Source: Petrimonas sp. IBARAKI
GTDB taxonomy: Bacteria > Bacteroidota > Bacteroidia > Bacteroidales > Dysgonomonadaceae
Assembly (NCBI GenBank): GCA_002356435.2
Contig: AP018040.2
Coordinates: 930,001-994,000, forward strand
DNA length: 64,000 bases
Reading direction: 5' to 3'
Each line of letters starts with the position of its first letter. Within the stretch, counting starts at the first letter, position 1. This document shows, one piece after another, positions 16,629-25,114 of this stretch. The position numbers were made by a program, and so were the translations under genes. The notes below the pieces were generated by a model. It was not told where the DNA came from and searched no databases. It worked only from the letters and a program-made list of their open reading frames with translations.

Positions 16629-19136
16629 ATGAGGTTTTTTTATCTGACAATATTTACATTGTTATCTTTAAGTACGTTTTCTGAAGGTGTAAACTATGGG
16701 ATTTTTATTAGATCATACCCGGCAAGCAATTCTTCCTGGTCTGAATTGGAGATTGAATATGGTAAGGCATTTCGTCTCAGAAAACATTTTTCACTGGAGT
16801 TTGAGATATACATAAGGGATGATTGTCCATTTGGCTATGTCTTTAGGTCTATCGGAGATGACAATAATAATATCGATCTGTTCTTTACAGTAGGAGAAGA
16901 AGACAAAAGATTTCCAGCAATCAGGGTCCTAGACTCAATTTATATTCTAACCCATGAACTGGAAAGAAATGCCTGGCTTCCTGTGAAAATGGTAATAAAT
17001 AAACCGGAACAGAATGTAATTCTGAAGTTCGGAGCAGAGACTAGGACTATCAATTATAAATCTAAAGCGAAAGAATTAAAATTTGTTTTCGGAAGATCAA
17101 CGGACAGTGGTATTGAAACAAAGGATATTGCTTCTGTTAATTTAAGGAATATTAAGGTCGAAAGTAACCACAGGCTGATTCGTCACTGGCCTTTGAAGAA
17201 ATATAACAATAATATAAGTTATGACGAACTTAAAAACGTTCCGGCTGTTTCAAAAAATGCTCAATGGCTTATCGAAGACCACTTGACTTTGAAGCTGATC
17301 TTAAAAAAGGAATTTGACCTGGCACCCTCAGTCGCATTTAATTCCCAAACGGGAGAATTTTACATTGTCAATGATTCCGAAAAAATCTTAATTTTTAACG
17401 CGACAGACTACTCTACAGATACGCTAAGAGTGAGTGGAGGCAATTTTGTAGCTCATTCACCCAATCAGTTAATGTATCTCGAAAATACCGGGGCGCTGCT
17501 CTCTTACAGAATTGAAGATAATGTTTTTTCTTTTTTTAATTTTAAAACCAATTCATGGAGCGACAATTCACATAGCTTTGAATATACTCATGAACATAAA
17601 TATTGGAATAATTCAACAACATTTCATGAACGCGATTCCGTTATCTACTCGTTCGGAGGTTATGGGTATTATCAGTTTAACAACGACCTGATAAGGTTGA
17701 CCCCGTTTAAGGGAGAAAGAAAAAACGACAGTAACATTACCCTGAAAGATGTTCCTCCGCGCTCAGCGGCAGCTACTGTTATCACTGGGGATACGTTGTA
17801 TATCTTCGGAGGCAGGGGGTCAATGAGCGGACATCAGGAAATCTCCCCTCAGAATTTTTACGACTTCTATGTTGTCAATTTAAAAAAATTCGAAATAGAC
17901 AAGAAATATGAATTCAGTAATATAGTTGGAGGTAACTTCTTGCCAAGTGAGAATATGATTTACGACAAAGAACAAGACTGCTTTTATACTTTTGTGAATC
18001 AGAATGGAGGCAAGATCATTCGCGTAGTACCCGACAAGAACTTGCTTAAAGATGTATCCCTATTACTGGATATAGATTTCACAACCCAGTATCAATACAC
18101 AAATTTGTACTATTCTGCTGAATTAAAAAAGTTTTTTGTGTTGATTAACAGAATAAACGTTGACGACACTTCCCAGATATCTATTTACAGCATTAACTCA
18201 CCTCTAATACCTGTTGAATCAATTTTAGCCTATTCACCCGCAAAAAGATCATCACTACTACCGCTAATAATCATCGTTTCATCTATAGCTCTGGGGTTGT
18301 TGGTCATTATTGCCCACAGATTAAGAATAAGAAGAAGACTCCAGCCGGTGGATATGATAACAGAAGAGATGGATCTAAAGGATGAAATACCTTCCGTCTG
18401 CTCTCCTAAAAACTGTTACTTCCTGGGCCCTTTTCAGGTAATCGATAAAAACGGAAACGATATCTCAACAGATTTTACGCCGACCTTAAGAAAATTGTTT
18501 GTCGTACTAATTTTGTATACTTATAATAATAAAGGTATCTCAGGAAAGGAAATGGTCAGCCTGATATGGCCGGATAAAGATATTGATTCTGCGAAAAACA
18601 GTAGAAACGTTTATATAAGCAAACTAAGAACGCTGATAGATAAGATTGGAGGTGCGCAAATAATCAACAAAAATAGAATATGGGCTCTCGAGATGGATGA
18701 TGATATAAAAGCAGATTACATAGAGGCTATACGAATGTTCAATAAAATAAATAGGGAACAATTGACCAATGAGGAGATAGCCGAACTGATCGGGATATTA
18801 TCCCGAGGCTCCCTTCTCCCGGGTTTTGAGTCCGATTGGCTGGATAACTACAAAAACGATTTCTCCAACCGAACTATTGATACCCTGTATACTCTGCTGG
18901 ATAATACCTCGATCGGTGATTCAATAAAGCTGAAAATATGTGACATCCTTTTTAAACATGACTTCCTGAATGAAAAGGCTCTTATTATCAAGTGTGAAAT
19001 CCTTAACAATCATGGGAAAAAGGGTATAGCCAAAAATGTATATGATATGTTTTGCGCCGATTATGAGAATTCATATGGTATTGAATACAATAAATCGCTT
19101 ACTGAAATACTTAAAACGGAAATCAACTTGAGGTAG
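16629..19136 (+). CDS. Membrane-spanning SARP-like transcriptional regulator with periplasmic kelch-like sensor
   Basis: Protein of 835 residues in three parts. A signal peptide (MRFFYLTIFTLLSLSTFSEG) leads into about 520 residues that are probably periplasmic: an N-terminal lectin-like beta region, then strands with kelch-type patterns such as VIYSFGGYGYYQFNNDLIRL and TLYIFGGRGSMSG. A single membrane helix follows at about residues 541-562 (LLPLIIIVSSIALGLLVII). The cytoplasmic end has an OmpR/SARP-type winged helix (about 595-690, with GKEMVSLIWPDKD and SRNVYISKLRTLID) and a BTAD-like helical tail. No kinase or receiver is present, so it would signal directly across the membrane. Divergent from PUL1, it is the likely PUL1 regulator. 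Start: the ATG at 16629 rather than the in-frame TTG at 16617. Confidence 0.8.
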   Translation: MRFFYLTIFTLLSLSTFSEGVNYGIFIRSYPASNSSWSELEIEYGKAFRLRKHFSLEFEIYIRDDCPFGYVFRSIGDDNNNIDLFFTVGEEDKRFPAIRVLDSIYILTHELERNAWLPVKMVINKPEQNVILKFGAETRTINYKSKAKELKFVFGRSTDSGIETKDIASVNLRNIKVESNHRLIRHWPLKKYNNNISYDELKNVPAVSKNAQWLIEDHLTLKLILKKEFDLAPSVAFNSQTGEFYIVNDSEKILIFNATDYSTDTLRVSGGNFVAHSPNQLMYLENTGALLSYRIEDNVFSFFNFKTNSWSDNSHSFEYTHEHKYWNNSTTFHERDSVIYSFGGYGYYQFNNDLIRLTPFKGERKNDSNITLKDVPPRSAAATVITGDTLYIFGGRGSMSGHQEISPQNFYDFYVVNLKKFEIDKKYEFSNIVGGNFLPSENMIYDKEQDCFYTFVNQNGGKIIRVVPDKNLLKDVSLLLDIDFTTQYQYTNLYYSAELKKFFVLINRINVDDTSQISIYSINSPLIPVESILAYSPAKRSSLLPLIIIVSSIALGLLVIIAHRLRIRRRLQPVDMITEEMDLKDEIPSVCSPKNCYFLGPFQVIDKNGNDISTDFTPTLRKLFVVLILYTYNNKGISGKEMVSLIWPDKDIDSAKNSRNVYISKLRTLIDKIGGAQIINKNRIWALEMDDDIKADYIEAIRMFNKINREQLTNEEIAELIGILSRGSLLPGFESDWLDNYKNDFSNRTIDTLYTLLDNTSIGDSIKLKICDILFKHDFLNEKALIIKCEILNNHGKKGIAKNVYDMFCADYENSYGIEYNKSLTEILKTEINLR

Positions 19137-19482
19137 GTTTTGAGATGTTATGGCACTATGTTGATAACGGTTAGATTTGAAAAACCCAAGACTTGATTTT
19201 ATACGCATCAAGATGGCTTTTACCCTTGTCAAAAGATTTGGAAGAAATTGTTCTGTTCGGTAAGTAATCAATTGTATAATGTATTTATTGGGGACTTTCC
19301 TAAGACTTAATTGCTACACAGTTTTGGAGAAGGTAAAGGCGGTGGGGTATTTGCATATTCCTTATTTGATCTTCATGATTTATTTCAAGGAAAAACGTCC
19401 TGAAATGTTAATTCCAGGACGTTTAAATATTCATAAAAGCATTTTTGGAATGCTTTTTGAAACCCAGATGGGCTCTTTTTAG
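19137..19482. other. Intergenic region at the right edge of the PUL1 island
   Basis: About 350 bp between the regulator gene and tRNA-Gly. It holds the terminator at 19391-19424 and most of the flank part of the right att-like repeat. An open frame at 19279-19482 reads through the terminator and matches nothing I know, so I do not call it a gene. Confidence 0.5.
19391..19424 (-). terminator. Rho-independent terminator downstream of tRNA-Gly
   Basis: A 10-bp perfect stem (AAACGTCCTG with CAGGACGTTT) with a 12-base loop. On the minus strand it ends in a T run, which suits termination of the tRNA-Tyr/tRNA-Gly transcript 59 bp upstream. If the island reading is right, this terminator belongs to the island and replaced the original one now near 2.7 kb. 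Confidence 0.7.
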
Positions 19483-19505
19483 AGCGGAAGACGGGATTCA
19501 AACCC
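19475..19505 (-). repeat. Right copy of the 31-bp att-like repeat, inside tRNA-Gly
   Basis: Identical to 2718-2748. It overlaps the last 23 bases of the intact tRNA-Gly gene and 8 bases downstream of it. With the left copy it brackets 16.7 kb. Confidence 0.85.
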
Positions 19506-19555
19506 GCGACCCTCAGCTTGGAAGGCTAATGCTCTATCGACTGAGCTACTTCCGC
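19483..19555 (-). tRNA. tRNA-Gly (anticodon TCC)
   Basis: Read on the minus strand, a 7-bp acceptor stem GCGGAAG/CTTCCGC, a D arm with GCTCAG...GAGC, an anticodon loop CTTCCAA giving anticodon TCC (glycine), and a T arm GCGGGTTTGAATCCCGT. Discriminator is T, usual for glycine. CCA is not encoded. It lies 69 bp downstream of tRNA-Tyr and serves as the integration target for the PUL1 island. Confidence 0.95.
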
Positions 19556-19624
19556 AACATTCAATTTACAATGTATGATCAAGAATGCATAATAAGTGTG
19601 CATTTTGCATTGTGAATTGTTTTG

Positions 19625-19707
19625 TGGGCAGTGATGGATTCGAACCACCGAAGGCGTAAGCCAGCTGAGTTACAGTCAGCCCCATTTGGCCACTCTGGTA
19701 ACTGCCC
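19625..19707 (-). tRNA. tRNA-Tyr (anticodon GTA)
   Basis: Minus strand, acceptor GGGCAGT/ACTGCCC, anticodon loop CTGTAAC with anticodon GTA, a long class II variable arm, and T arm with GGTTCGAATCC. The 83-base length suits a bacterial tRNA-Tyr. CCA not encoded. Confidence 0.95.
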
Positions 19708-19722
19708 AAAATTTTCGAGGGA

Positions 19723-19730
19723 CAAAGATA
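19723..19730 (-). promoter_or_regulatory. Candidate -7 element for the tRNA-Tyr/tRNA-Gly transcript
   Basis: TATCTTTG on the minus strand, 16 bases before tRNA-Tyr, matches the Bacteroidota TAnnTTTG -7 box. No clear TTTG partner is seen about 20 bases further upstream, where the end of ribH lies. Confidence 0.4.
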
Positions 19731-19736
19731 ATACAA

Positions 19737-20228
19737 TTATTTGTATTTTTCGTTGAGCGCAATCATTTTTAATGCAGTAATTGCAGCTTCATCACCTTTG
19801 TTCCCGTGCCTCCCGCCCGAACGTGCTTTCGCTTGTTCCAGCGTATTGGTTGTCAGTAATCCGAAAATTACCGGGATGTTGTGGAGAATATTCAGCTCAG
19901 TGATTCCTTGTGTAACGCTGTTACACACAAACGTGAAGTGTGGTGTTTCTCCCTGAATAACGCATCCGATTACGATAACACTGTCTGGGTCTATTTTCTC
20001 AATCAGTTTTTTAGCCCCGTAGGTGAGCTCAAAACTTCCAGGGACATATTCCACAACAATGTCGTTCTGTTGAACACCAAACTTAAGCAGTGTTTGAATG
20101 GCGCCGTTTAGCAAATTCCCTGTAACAGGTTTGTTCCATTCCGAAACAACAATACCAATTTTTTTTCCTTCACCCCGCGGTGTGGATCCGGGGTCGTATG
20201 ACGATAGATTCTGTAATTCAGTGGCCAT
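19737..20228 (-). CDS. ribH: 6,7-dimethyl-8-ribityllumazine synthase
   Basis: Penultimate enzyme of riboflavin synthesis: condenses 5-amino-6-ribitylaminouracil with dihydroxybutanone phosphate. The 163-residue protein has the RibH blocks [51 protein letters not shown] (with the catalytic histidine in PHF) and [20 protein letters not shown]. Length and motifs are typical of the icosahedral cytoplasmic enzyme. Its start overlaps the stop of the TPR gene upstream by one base, so translation is probably coupled. No other riboflavin gene is in view. Confidence 0.97.
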   Translation of the reverse strand: MATELQNLSSYDPGSTPRGEGKKIGIVVSEWNKPVTGNLLNGAIQTLLKFGVQQNDIVVEYVPGSFELTYGAKKLIEKIDPDSVIVIGCVIQGETPHFTFVCNSVTQGITELNILHNIPVIFGLLTTNTLEQAKARSGGRHGNKGDEAAITALKMIALNEKYK

Positions 20229-20929
20229 TAATTTCCTGCTTTTTGAAGCTTGGCGGCTTCAATGTATTTGTCTGCTTCCTGTCCCTGTGGTGAGTTGAGG
20301 TATTTGTCCTTGATCATCTGGAAGGTTTCAATGGCCTTATCGTAATTTTTAACGGATAAGTATGCAAGTCCCACTTTGTTGTAGTAGATGGGCGTCAGCA
20401 TTTCATCGTTGGCTTTTTGGGCTGCATTGTTGAAATGAGAAATGGCTTTTTCGGTATCCCCCATATTCATATAAACATCACCTATTGCTCCTGCTATAGC
20501 CGGGGTGATTAACAAATCGCCACCTTTGAATTTGTTCAGGTACTCCAGCGCTTTTTCATTGTTTCCCAATCTGCTGTAACTGATTCCGGCATAGGCACGG
20601 GCTAGGTCAGCAGTTTTGGTGCCGCTGAAATCTTTTATGATGTTTTCGAAGCCGATAAAATCGTTACCGTTACCGAAAAGGGCAAGGGAGTCTTCTTGAT
20701 TCTGAAAGAATCTTTCACCTTTGTAAATGGCTGCCTGTGCTTTTTCGTTTCGTGGGTTTTTATACAAATAGTTGTATGCAATGATCGCGCCGACAACCAA
20801 AACGACTGCTGCCAATGCGATTAAAATGTTTTTTTGATTCTTTTCAATAAAACGTTCCGATGAAGTCAACGCTTCTTCGATATTCTCAAAACCTTTCTCG
20901 GCTTTACTTTCCTGATGTTTATTGGACAT
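20228..20929 (-). CDS. Tetratricopeptide-repeat membrane-anchored protein
   Basis: Protein of 233 residues: a charged cytoplasmic N-terminus, one membrane helix ([22 protein letters not shown]), and a periplasmic region with four to five TPR units, for example [37 protein letters not shown] and [20 protein letters not shown]. The layout resembles the YfgM/tol-pal group of anchored TPR adaptors that bind envelope proteins. Start placed at the ATG at 20929; an in-frame TTG 9 bases upstream is less likely. A TACTTTTG -7 box lies at 20966-20973 on the minus strand. Shares a one-base overlap with ribH. Confidence 0.85.
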   Translation of the reverse strand: MSNKHQESKAEKGFENIEEALTSSERFIEKNQKNILIALAAVVLVVGAIIAYNYLYKNPRNEKAQAAIYKGERFFQNQEDSLALFGNGNDFIGFENIIKDFSGTKTADLARAYAGISYSRLGNNEKALEYLNKFKGGDLLITPAIAGAIGDVYMNMGDTEKAISHFNNAAQKANDEMLTPIYYNKVGLAYLSVKNYDKAIETFQMIKDKYLNSPQGQEADKYIEAAKLQKAGN

Positions 20930-21024
20930 TTTGTTCAAAAAATAATGTTATCAAATTTCAAGTTGCAAAAGTAATGGTTTTTAAGCGATAAATAAAATAA
21001 ATTGGATAAATTTTCTCTAAACTG

Positions 21025-21056
21025 TTTGTCGCTGATTAATCTTTTCCGTAAGTTTG
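21025..21056 (+). promoter_or_regulatory. Promoter of the DUF4468 gene
   Basis: TTTG at 21025-21028, then 20 bases, then TAAGTTTG at 21049-21056: an exact match to the Bacteroidota housekeeping promoter (TTTG-N19/21-TAnnTTTG). The start codon is 53 bases further on. Confidence 0.7.
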
Positions 21057-21109
21057 TAGTCATATACATTGTATAAAGTAAATTTATGCAAGAAACTAAA
21101 ACTTAAGTT

Positions 21110-21679
21110 ATGAAGAAGATTATTTTCACTGCATTAATATTCGCTTCAGGACTGATTCAGGTAAATGCCCAGTCTGTTTTTACTGCTGTTCCGGTGGTAA
21201 ACGGGAAAGTGGTGTTTCAACAGTTTATTCATATTGATCGGGAACTTGCTGCTGATCAGCGATATGCATTGCTCTACAAGTGGGGGAAGGATAATTACGC
21301 CGGCAACCCTTTGTTATCGGGTATACGCTTTGACGATAAGGCAAGAAGCATAACCGTAGGTTCTAAAATAGAACTGTTGTTGCCGCAGAACAGCAACGGA
21401 GTGCGGGAAAAAGTGGTCATGAATTACCGGTTTGATGCTACCATAACCAATGCGGGCTGTATGTTGGTTGTGAGGGATGTTACTTATCAGAACAGCCAGT
21501 CTCCCAATTCCTCGTTCTTCCCTAAAACGTTTACCGCAGAAGAAACCATTACTTCCACTGCAATTTCTGCCGCATCAGGTCTAGACAAAGAATTTAAGAC
21601 GAACACCCAAAAGAGTACGTTGTTTTACCTGAACGGGTTGTACAATGAGTTGAGTAAAATTTTTAATCTCAGTAAATAA
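21110..21679 (+). CDS. Secreted DUF4468 domain protein
   Basis: Protein of 189 residues with a clear Sec signal peptide (IIFTALIFASGLIQVNAQS) and a body that fits DUF4468: KVVFQQFIHIDRELAADQRYA, then VMNYRFDATITNAGCMLVVRDVTY. The domain has a TBP-like fold and is common in exported Bacteroidota proteins of unknown function. It has its own consensus promoter and stands alone between a minus-strand operon and the ribosomal protein operon. No enzymatic motif is visible. Confidence 0.7.
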   Translation: MKKIIFTALIFASGLIQVNAQSVFTAVPVVNGKVVFQQFIHIDRELAADQRYALLYKWGKDNYAGNPLLSGIRFDDKARSITVGSKIELLLPQNSNGVREKVVMNYRFDATITNAGCMLVVRDVTYQNSQSPNSSFFPKTFTAEETITSTAISAASGLDKEFKTNTQKSTLFYLNGLYNELSKIFNLSK

Positions 21680-21719
21680 AGACGGATCCCGATCTTCTTG
21701 AAAATTTATTTGCCGTTTT

Positions 21720-21751
21720 TTTGGTAAATACATTTTTTATGGTTAATTTTG
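21720..21751 (+). promoter_or_regulatory. Promoter of the rpmB-rpmG-DUF4295 operon
   Basis: TTTG at 21720-21723, a 20-base spacer and TAATTTTG at 21744-21751, again the Bacteroidota consensus. The rpmB start codon follows after 61 bases. Confidence 0.75.
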
Positions 21752-21812
21752 CGCCCTGATTTGTCCGAAAACAGCTGAATATTTATAGAAATCAATAAAA
21801 TACAACATAGCA

Positions 21813-22052
21813 ATGTCTAAGATTTGTCAAATAACCGGAAAAAGAGCAATGGTTGGAAACAACGTTTCTCACTCCAACAGAAGAACAAAACGTAAATTTA
21901 ACGTTAATTTGTTCAAAAAGAAATTCTATTGGGTGGAAGAAGATTGCTGGATCAGCCTGAATATTTCTGCTTCAGGTTTACGCACCGTTAATAAAATAGG
22001 ATTGGATGCCGCTTTAAAGCAAGCTGCTGAAAAAGGGTATTTAAACGCTTAA
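21813..22052 (+). CDS. rpmB: 50S ribosomal protein L28
   Basis: Large-subunit ribosomal protein of 79 residues. It starts [20 protein letters not shown], the universal L28 opening, and continues with [19 protein letters not shown] and the C-terminal [18 protein letters not shown]. Full length for Bacteroidota. First gene of a three-gene operon with L33 (19 bp downstream) and DUF4295, an arrangement characteristic of the phylum. Confidence 0.98.
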   Translation: MSKICQITGKRAMVGNNVSHSNRRTKRKFNVNLFKKKFYWVEEDCWISLNISASGLRTVNKIGLDAALKQAAEKGYLNA

Positions 22053-22071
22053 TTATCAGGAGGAAAGAGCA

Positions 22072-22260
22072 ATGTCGAAAAAAGCAAAAGGAAACAGGGT
22101 TCAGGTAATTCTAGAATGTACCGAACATAAAGAAAGCGGAATGCCCGGGACTTCGAGATACATTACAACGAAGAACAGAAAAAACACAACCGAAAGATTG
22201 GAGTTGAAAAAATACAACCCCATCTTAAAGAAAATGACCGTTCATAAAGAAATTAAATAA
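22072..22260 (+). CDS. rpmG: 50S ribosomal protein L33
   Basis: Small large-subunit protein of 62 residues. It has the L33 core [13 protein letters not shown], then [22 protein letters not shown]. The cysteine pairs of zinc-binding L33 forms are absent (only one Cys), so this is the zinc-free type. An AGGAGG-like stretch lies before the start, unusual in this phylum but seen in this operon. Next gene starts 14 bp downstream. Confidence 0.97.
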   Translation: MSKKAKGNRVQVILECTEHKESGMPGTSRYITTKNRKNTTERLELKKYNPILKKMTVHKEIK

Positions 22261-22274
22261 TTAAGGAGTAAACT

Positions 22275-22436
22275 ATGGCAAAGAAAGCAGTCGCAGGATT
22301 CCGCGATAAAACTTCAACAACAGGACGCAGCCACACCAAGGTTATTAAAATGGTGAAGTCTGAAAAAACAGGAGCTTACAGTTTCAGAGAAGAGATGGTC
22401 CTTAACGATCGGGTACAAGATTTTTTTAAAAAATAA
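22275..22436 (+). CDS. DUF4295 small basic protein
   Basis: A 53-residue basic protein, MAKKAVAGFRDKTSTTG at the start and EEMVLNDRVQDFFKK at the end, which fits DUF4295. The family is restricted to Bacteroidota and nearly always follows rpmB and rpmG, which suggests a ribosome-associated role; the function is not known. It is easy to miss because of its length. Operon ends at the hairpin at 22456-22490. Confidence 0.9.
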   Translation: MAKKAVAGFRDKTSTTGRSHTKVIKMVKSEKTGAYSFREEMVLNDRVQDFFKK

Positions 22437-22455
22437 ATCCGTTAAAAATATGTAA

Positions 22456-22490
22456 AAACTTCCCTGCAAGAACTTGTGGGGAAGTTTTTT
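22456..22490 (+). terminator. Rho-independent terminator of the ribosomal protein operon
   Basis: Stem AAACTTCCC with GGGAAGTTT, loop of about 13 bases, then a T run. It closes the rpmB-rpmG-DUF4295 operon 20 bp after the last stop codon. Confidence 0.85.
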
Positions 22491-22578
22491 ATTGACTATT
22501 TTGTAGATTTGTACGATATTGCGGAAGCATCGCATAAGCCCTTGCATGGGAAATTGAAAAAGTAAAAATTACGCAACT

Positions 22579-23532
22579 ATGGGATTGTTCGAAATATTTT
22601 CGAAGAAAAAGAAAGAGACGCTTGATCAGGGACTGGAAAAAACCAAGGAAAATATTTTCTCCAGATTAACCCGTGCCGTTGCTGGAAAATCGAGAGTAGA
22701 CGATGATGTGCTCGATGAACTGGAAGAAATATTGGTAACTTCGGATGTAGGTGTTGATACGACATTAAAAATAATTGACCGGATAGAGGGACGTGTTGCC
22801 CGCGACAAATATGTGAGTACGGATGAACTTACAAAAATTCTCCGGGAGGAGATAGCCGAACTGCTCACTGAAAACAACTCGGGTGATACAGTTGAGTTTG
22901 CCGTCCCGGAAAATAAAAAGCCATACGTTATTATGGTAGTTGGGGTGAACGGAGTGGGGAAAACCACTACCATAGGGAAACTGGCGTATCAGTTTAAACA
23001 AAATGGGTTGTCCGTATATCTTGGCGCGGCCGATACTTTCCGTGCTGCGGCTGTGGAGCAGCTTGATATCTGGGGTAAACGTGTGGGGGTTCCCGTGGTG
23101 AAGCAAAAGATGGGTGCCGATCCCGCGTCGGTGGCTTTTGATACGTTGAGTTCGGCAAAAGCAAATGATGCCGATGTGGTAATCATTGATACTGCAGGGC
23201 GTTTGCACAACAAGATTAACCTGATGAACGAGCTTACCAAAATTAAAAACGTGATGAGTAAAGTAGTTCCGGGCACTCCGGACGAAGTCCTTCTGGTATT
23301 GGACGGTTCCACCGGGCAAAACGCGTTTGAACAGGCTAAACAATTTACCGCTGCCACCGAAGTCTCGGCTCTGGCTATCACTAAACTAGATGGAACAGCA
23401 AAAGGTGGAGTCGTTATTGGTATCTCGGATCAATTTAAAATTCCGGTAAAATATATAGGGCTGGGTGAAGGGATGGAAGACCTGCAAGTTTTCCGAAGGA
23501 AAGAATTTGTGGATTCGTTGTTTGGAGAATGA
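22579..23532 (+). CDS. ftsY: Signal recognition particle receptor FtsY
   Basis: GTPase of 317 residues that docks SRP-ribosome complexes at the inner membrane. NG domain with G1 loop GVNGVGKTTTIGKLA (about residues 119-133), GADTFRAAAVEQL, DTAGRLHNK, TKLDGTAKGG and the closing GLGEGMEDLQVF. The acidic A domain of Escherichia coli FtsY is reduced to a short basic-acidic N-terminus beginning MGLFEIFSKKKKETLDQG, as in most of this phylum. The stop overlaps the rimO start by four bases (ATGA). Candidate -7 box TAGATTTG at 22504-22511. Confidence 0.97.
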   Translation: MGLFEIFSKKKKETLDQGLEKTKENIFSRLTRAVAGKSRVDDDVLDELEEILVTSDVGVDTTLKIIDRIEGRVARDKYVSTDELTKILREEIAELLTENNSGDTVEFAVPENKKPYVIMVVGVNGVGKTTTIGKLAYQFKQNGLSVYLGAADTFRAAAVEQLDIWGKRVGVPVVKQKMGADPASVAFDTLSSAKANDADVVIIDTAGRLHNKINLMNELTKIKNVMSKVVPGTPDEVLLVLDGSTGQNAFEQAKQFTAATEVSALAITKLDGTAKGGVVIGISDQFKIPVKYIGLGEGMEDLQVFRRKEFVDSLFGE

Positions 23533-24824
23533 AGAACAGAATAGACGTCATAACCCTGGGTTGTTCTAAAAACCTGGTAGATTCCGAATTACTAATGCGA
23601 CAACTTGTTGCTAACGGTTACACGGTGGAGCATGATCCTGCAGATCCCAAAGGTGACATAGCTGTGATAAATACGTGCGGTTTCATTGGCGATGCCAAGG
23701 AGGAATCCGTCAATATGATCCTGGAATTTGCGGAAGCCAAAAAGACAAACAGGCTGAAAAAACTTTTCGTAATGGGATGTTTATCGGAGCGGTACATGAA
23801 TGAACTGCAGAACGAAATTCCCGAAGTAGACAAATTTTACGGCAAATTCGCCTGGAAAAACCTGATTTCTGACTTAGGTAAATCGTACTATAAAGACCTT
23901 GAGTTCGACCGTTCCCTGTCAACTCCGCCGCATTACGCTTATGTGAAAATATCCGAAGGATGCGACCGCACCTGTTCCTATTGCTCCATCCCCATCATGA
24001 CGGGTAAGTACAAATCACGGCCACTGGAAGAGATTGAAGAAGAAGTTCGACGTTTGGTTTCGCAAGGCGTACGGGAGTTTCAGCTTATCGCGCAAGACCT
24101 TACCTATTATGGACTGGACAGGTATAAACAGATGAGGTTGCCCGAACTGGTTGAACGGGTTGCGGACATCAAAGGTGCCGATTGGATTCGTCTTCATTAC
24201 GCTTATCCGGCACATTTCCCTATCGAATTACTCCGCGTAATACGCGAGCGAGAAAACGTTTGTAACTATCTCGATATTGCCTTGCAACACATCAGCGACA
24301 ATATGCTGGGGAGAATGAGACGAAACATTACGAAGCAACAAACGATTGATCTGATTGCCCGTTTTCGGGAGGAAGTTCCTGGAATTCACCTGCGCACAAC
24401 GATGATGGTAGGACATCCGGGTGAGACTGAACAGGATTTTGAAGAACTTCTTGAATTTGTAAGAGAGACCCGTTTCGAGCGTTTAGGAGCTTTCCCTTAC
24501 TCGCACGAAGAGGATACCTATTGCGATAATAATTATACGGACGACGTGCCTCCCGGTTTAAAACAGGAAAGGATGAATGTGTTGATGGACGTGCAGGAAT
24601 CTATTGCTGTAACCATTAACGAATCGAAAGTGGGGAAAACCCTGAAGGTAATTATCGACCGGGAAGATCCCGATTATTACGTGGGTCGTACCGAGTTCGA
24701 TTCTCCTGAAGTTGATGGGGAAGTGTTGATTGAAAAACAATCTCCATTGAGAACGGGTGAATTTTATGAGGTGAAGATTACATCGGCTATGCCGTTTGAT
24801 TTAATAGGAAATGTTTCATTATGA
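23529..24824 (+). CDS. rimO: Ribosomal protein S12 methylthiotransferase RimO
   Basis: Radical-SAM enzyme of 431 residues that adds a methylthio group to the conserved aspartate of ribosomal protein S12. N-terminal UPF0004 domain with TLGCSKNLVDSE and further cluster cysteines (NTCGF, MGCLSERY); central CDRTCSYCSIP (CxxxCxxC) binding the SAM cluster; C-terminal TRAM domain from about residue 370. The sequence matches RimO rather than MiaB in the SEGCDRTCSYCSIP block. Overlaps ftsY upstream and the HU gene downstream by four bases each, so translation of the cluster is probably coupled. Confidence 0.96.
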   Translation: MKNRIDVITLGCSKNLVDSELLMRQLVANGYTVEHDPADPKGDIAVINTCGFIGDAKEESVNMILEFAEAKKTNRLKKLFVMGCLSERYMNELQNEIPEVDKFYGKFAWKNLISDLGKSYYKDLEFDRSLSTPPHYAYVKISEGCDRTCSYCSIPIMTGKYKSRPLEEIEEEVRRLVSQGVREFQLIAQDLTYYGLDRYKQMRLPELVERVADIKGADWIRLHYAYPAHFPIELLRVIRERENVCNYLDIALQHISDNMLGRMRRNITKQQTIDLIARFREEVPGIHLRTTMMVGHPGETEQDFEELLEFVRETRFERLGAFPYSHEEDTYCDNNYTDDVPPGLKQERMNVLMDVQESIAVTINESKVGKTLKVIIDREDPDYYVGRTEFDSPEVDGEVLIEKQSPLRTGEFYEVKITSAMPFDLIGNVSL

Positions 24825-25114
24825 CACACAAGGAACTTATTTCAGAGATGGCGCAACGGCTGGGTCTTTCTCAATCGAAGGTGTCTGATTTGCTGGATGC
24901 GACGGTATGTGAACTAAATGAAAAACTTTCGGAGAATACACAAATTTTCATTCCGCATTTTGGAGTTTTCGAAACCAGAAAGAGATCTGAGCGTATCTCC
25001 GTGAATCCTCAGACCCAACAGCGGTACCTGGTTCCTCCATCTATTGTGGCCACATTTAAACCGGCATCAGGCATTAAAGAGCAACTGAAAACCATGGAAG
25101 AAGATGGAAAATAG
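24821..25114 (+). CDS. HU-family DNA-binding protein
   Basis: Protein of 97 residues of the HU/IHF fold: helical N-terminus MTHKELISEMAQRLGLSQSKVSDLLDA and the arm-bearing part with FIPHFGVFETRKRSERISVNPQ. HU and IHF proteins bend DNA and organise the nucleoid. The typical GRNP of the arm tip is replaced by VNPQTQQ, so DNA contacts may differ from canonical HU. It overlaps rimO upstream by 4 bp and the HU-LysM gene downstream by 11 bp; the two HU proteins may form a heterodimer. Confidence 0.9.
   Translation: MTHKELISEMAQRLGLSQSKVSDLLDATVCELNEKLSENTQIFIPHFGVFETRKRSERISVNPQTQQRYLVPPSIVATFKPASGIKEQLKTMEEDGK

Noticed and set aside
19279-19482. Open frame of 67 codons on the plus strand between the SARP-like regulator and tRNA-Gly
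   Set aside because: It runs through a terminator hairpin and the att-like repeat, and has no recognisable protein pattern.
22314-22547. Minus-strand frame over DUF4295 and its terminator
   Set aside because: Antisense to a conserved small gene and across a terminator; composition is not protein-like.
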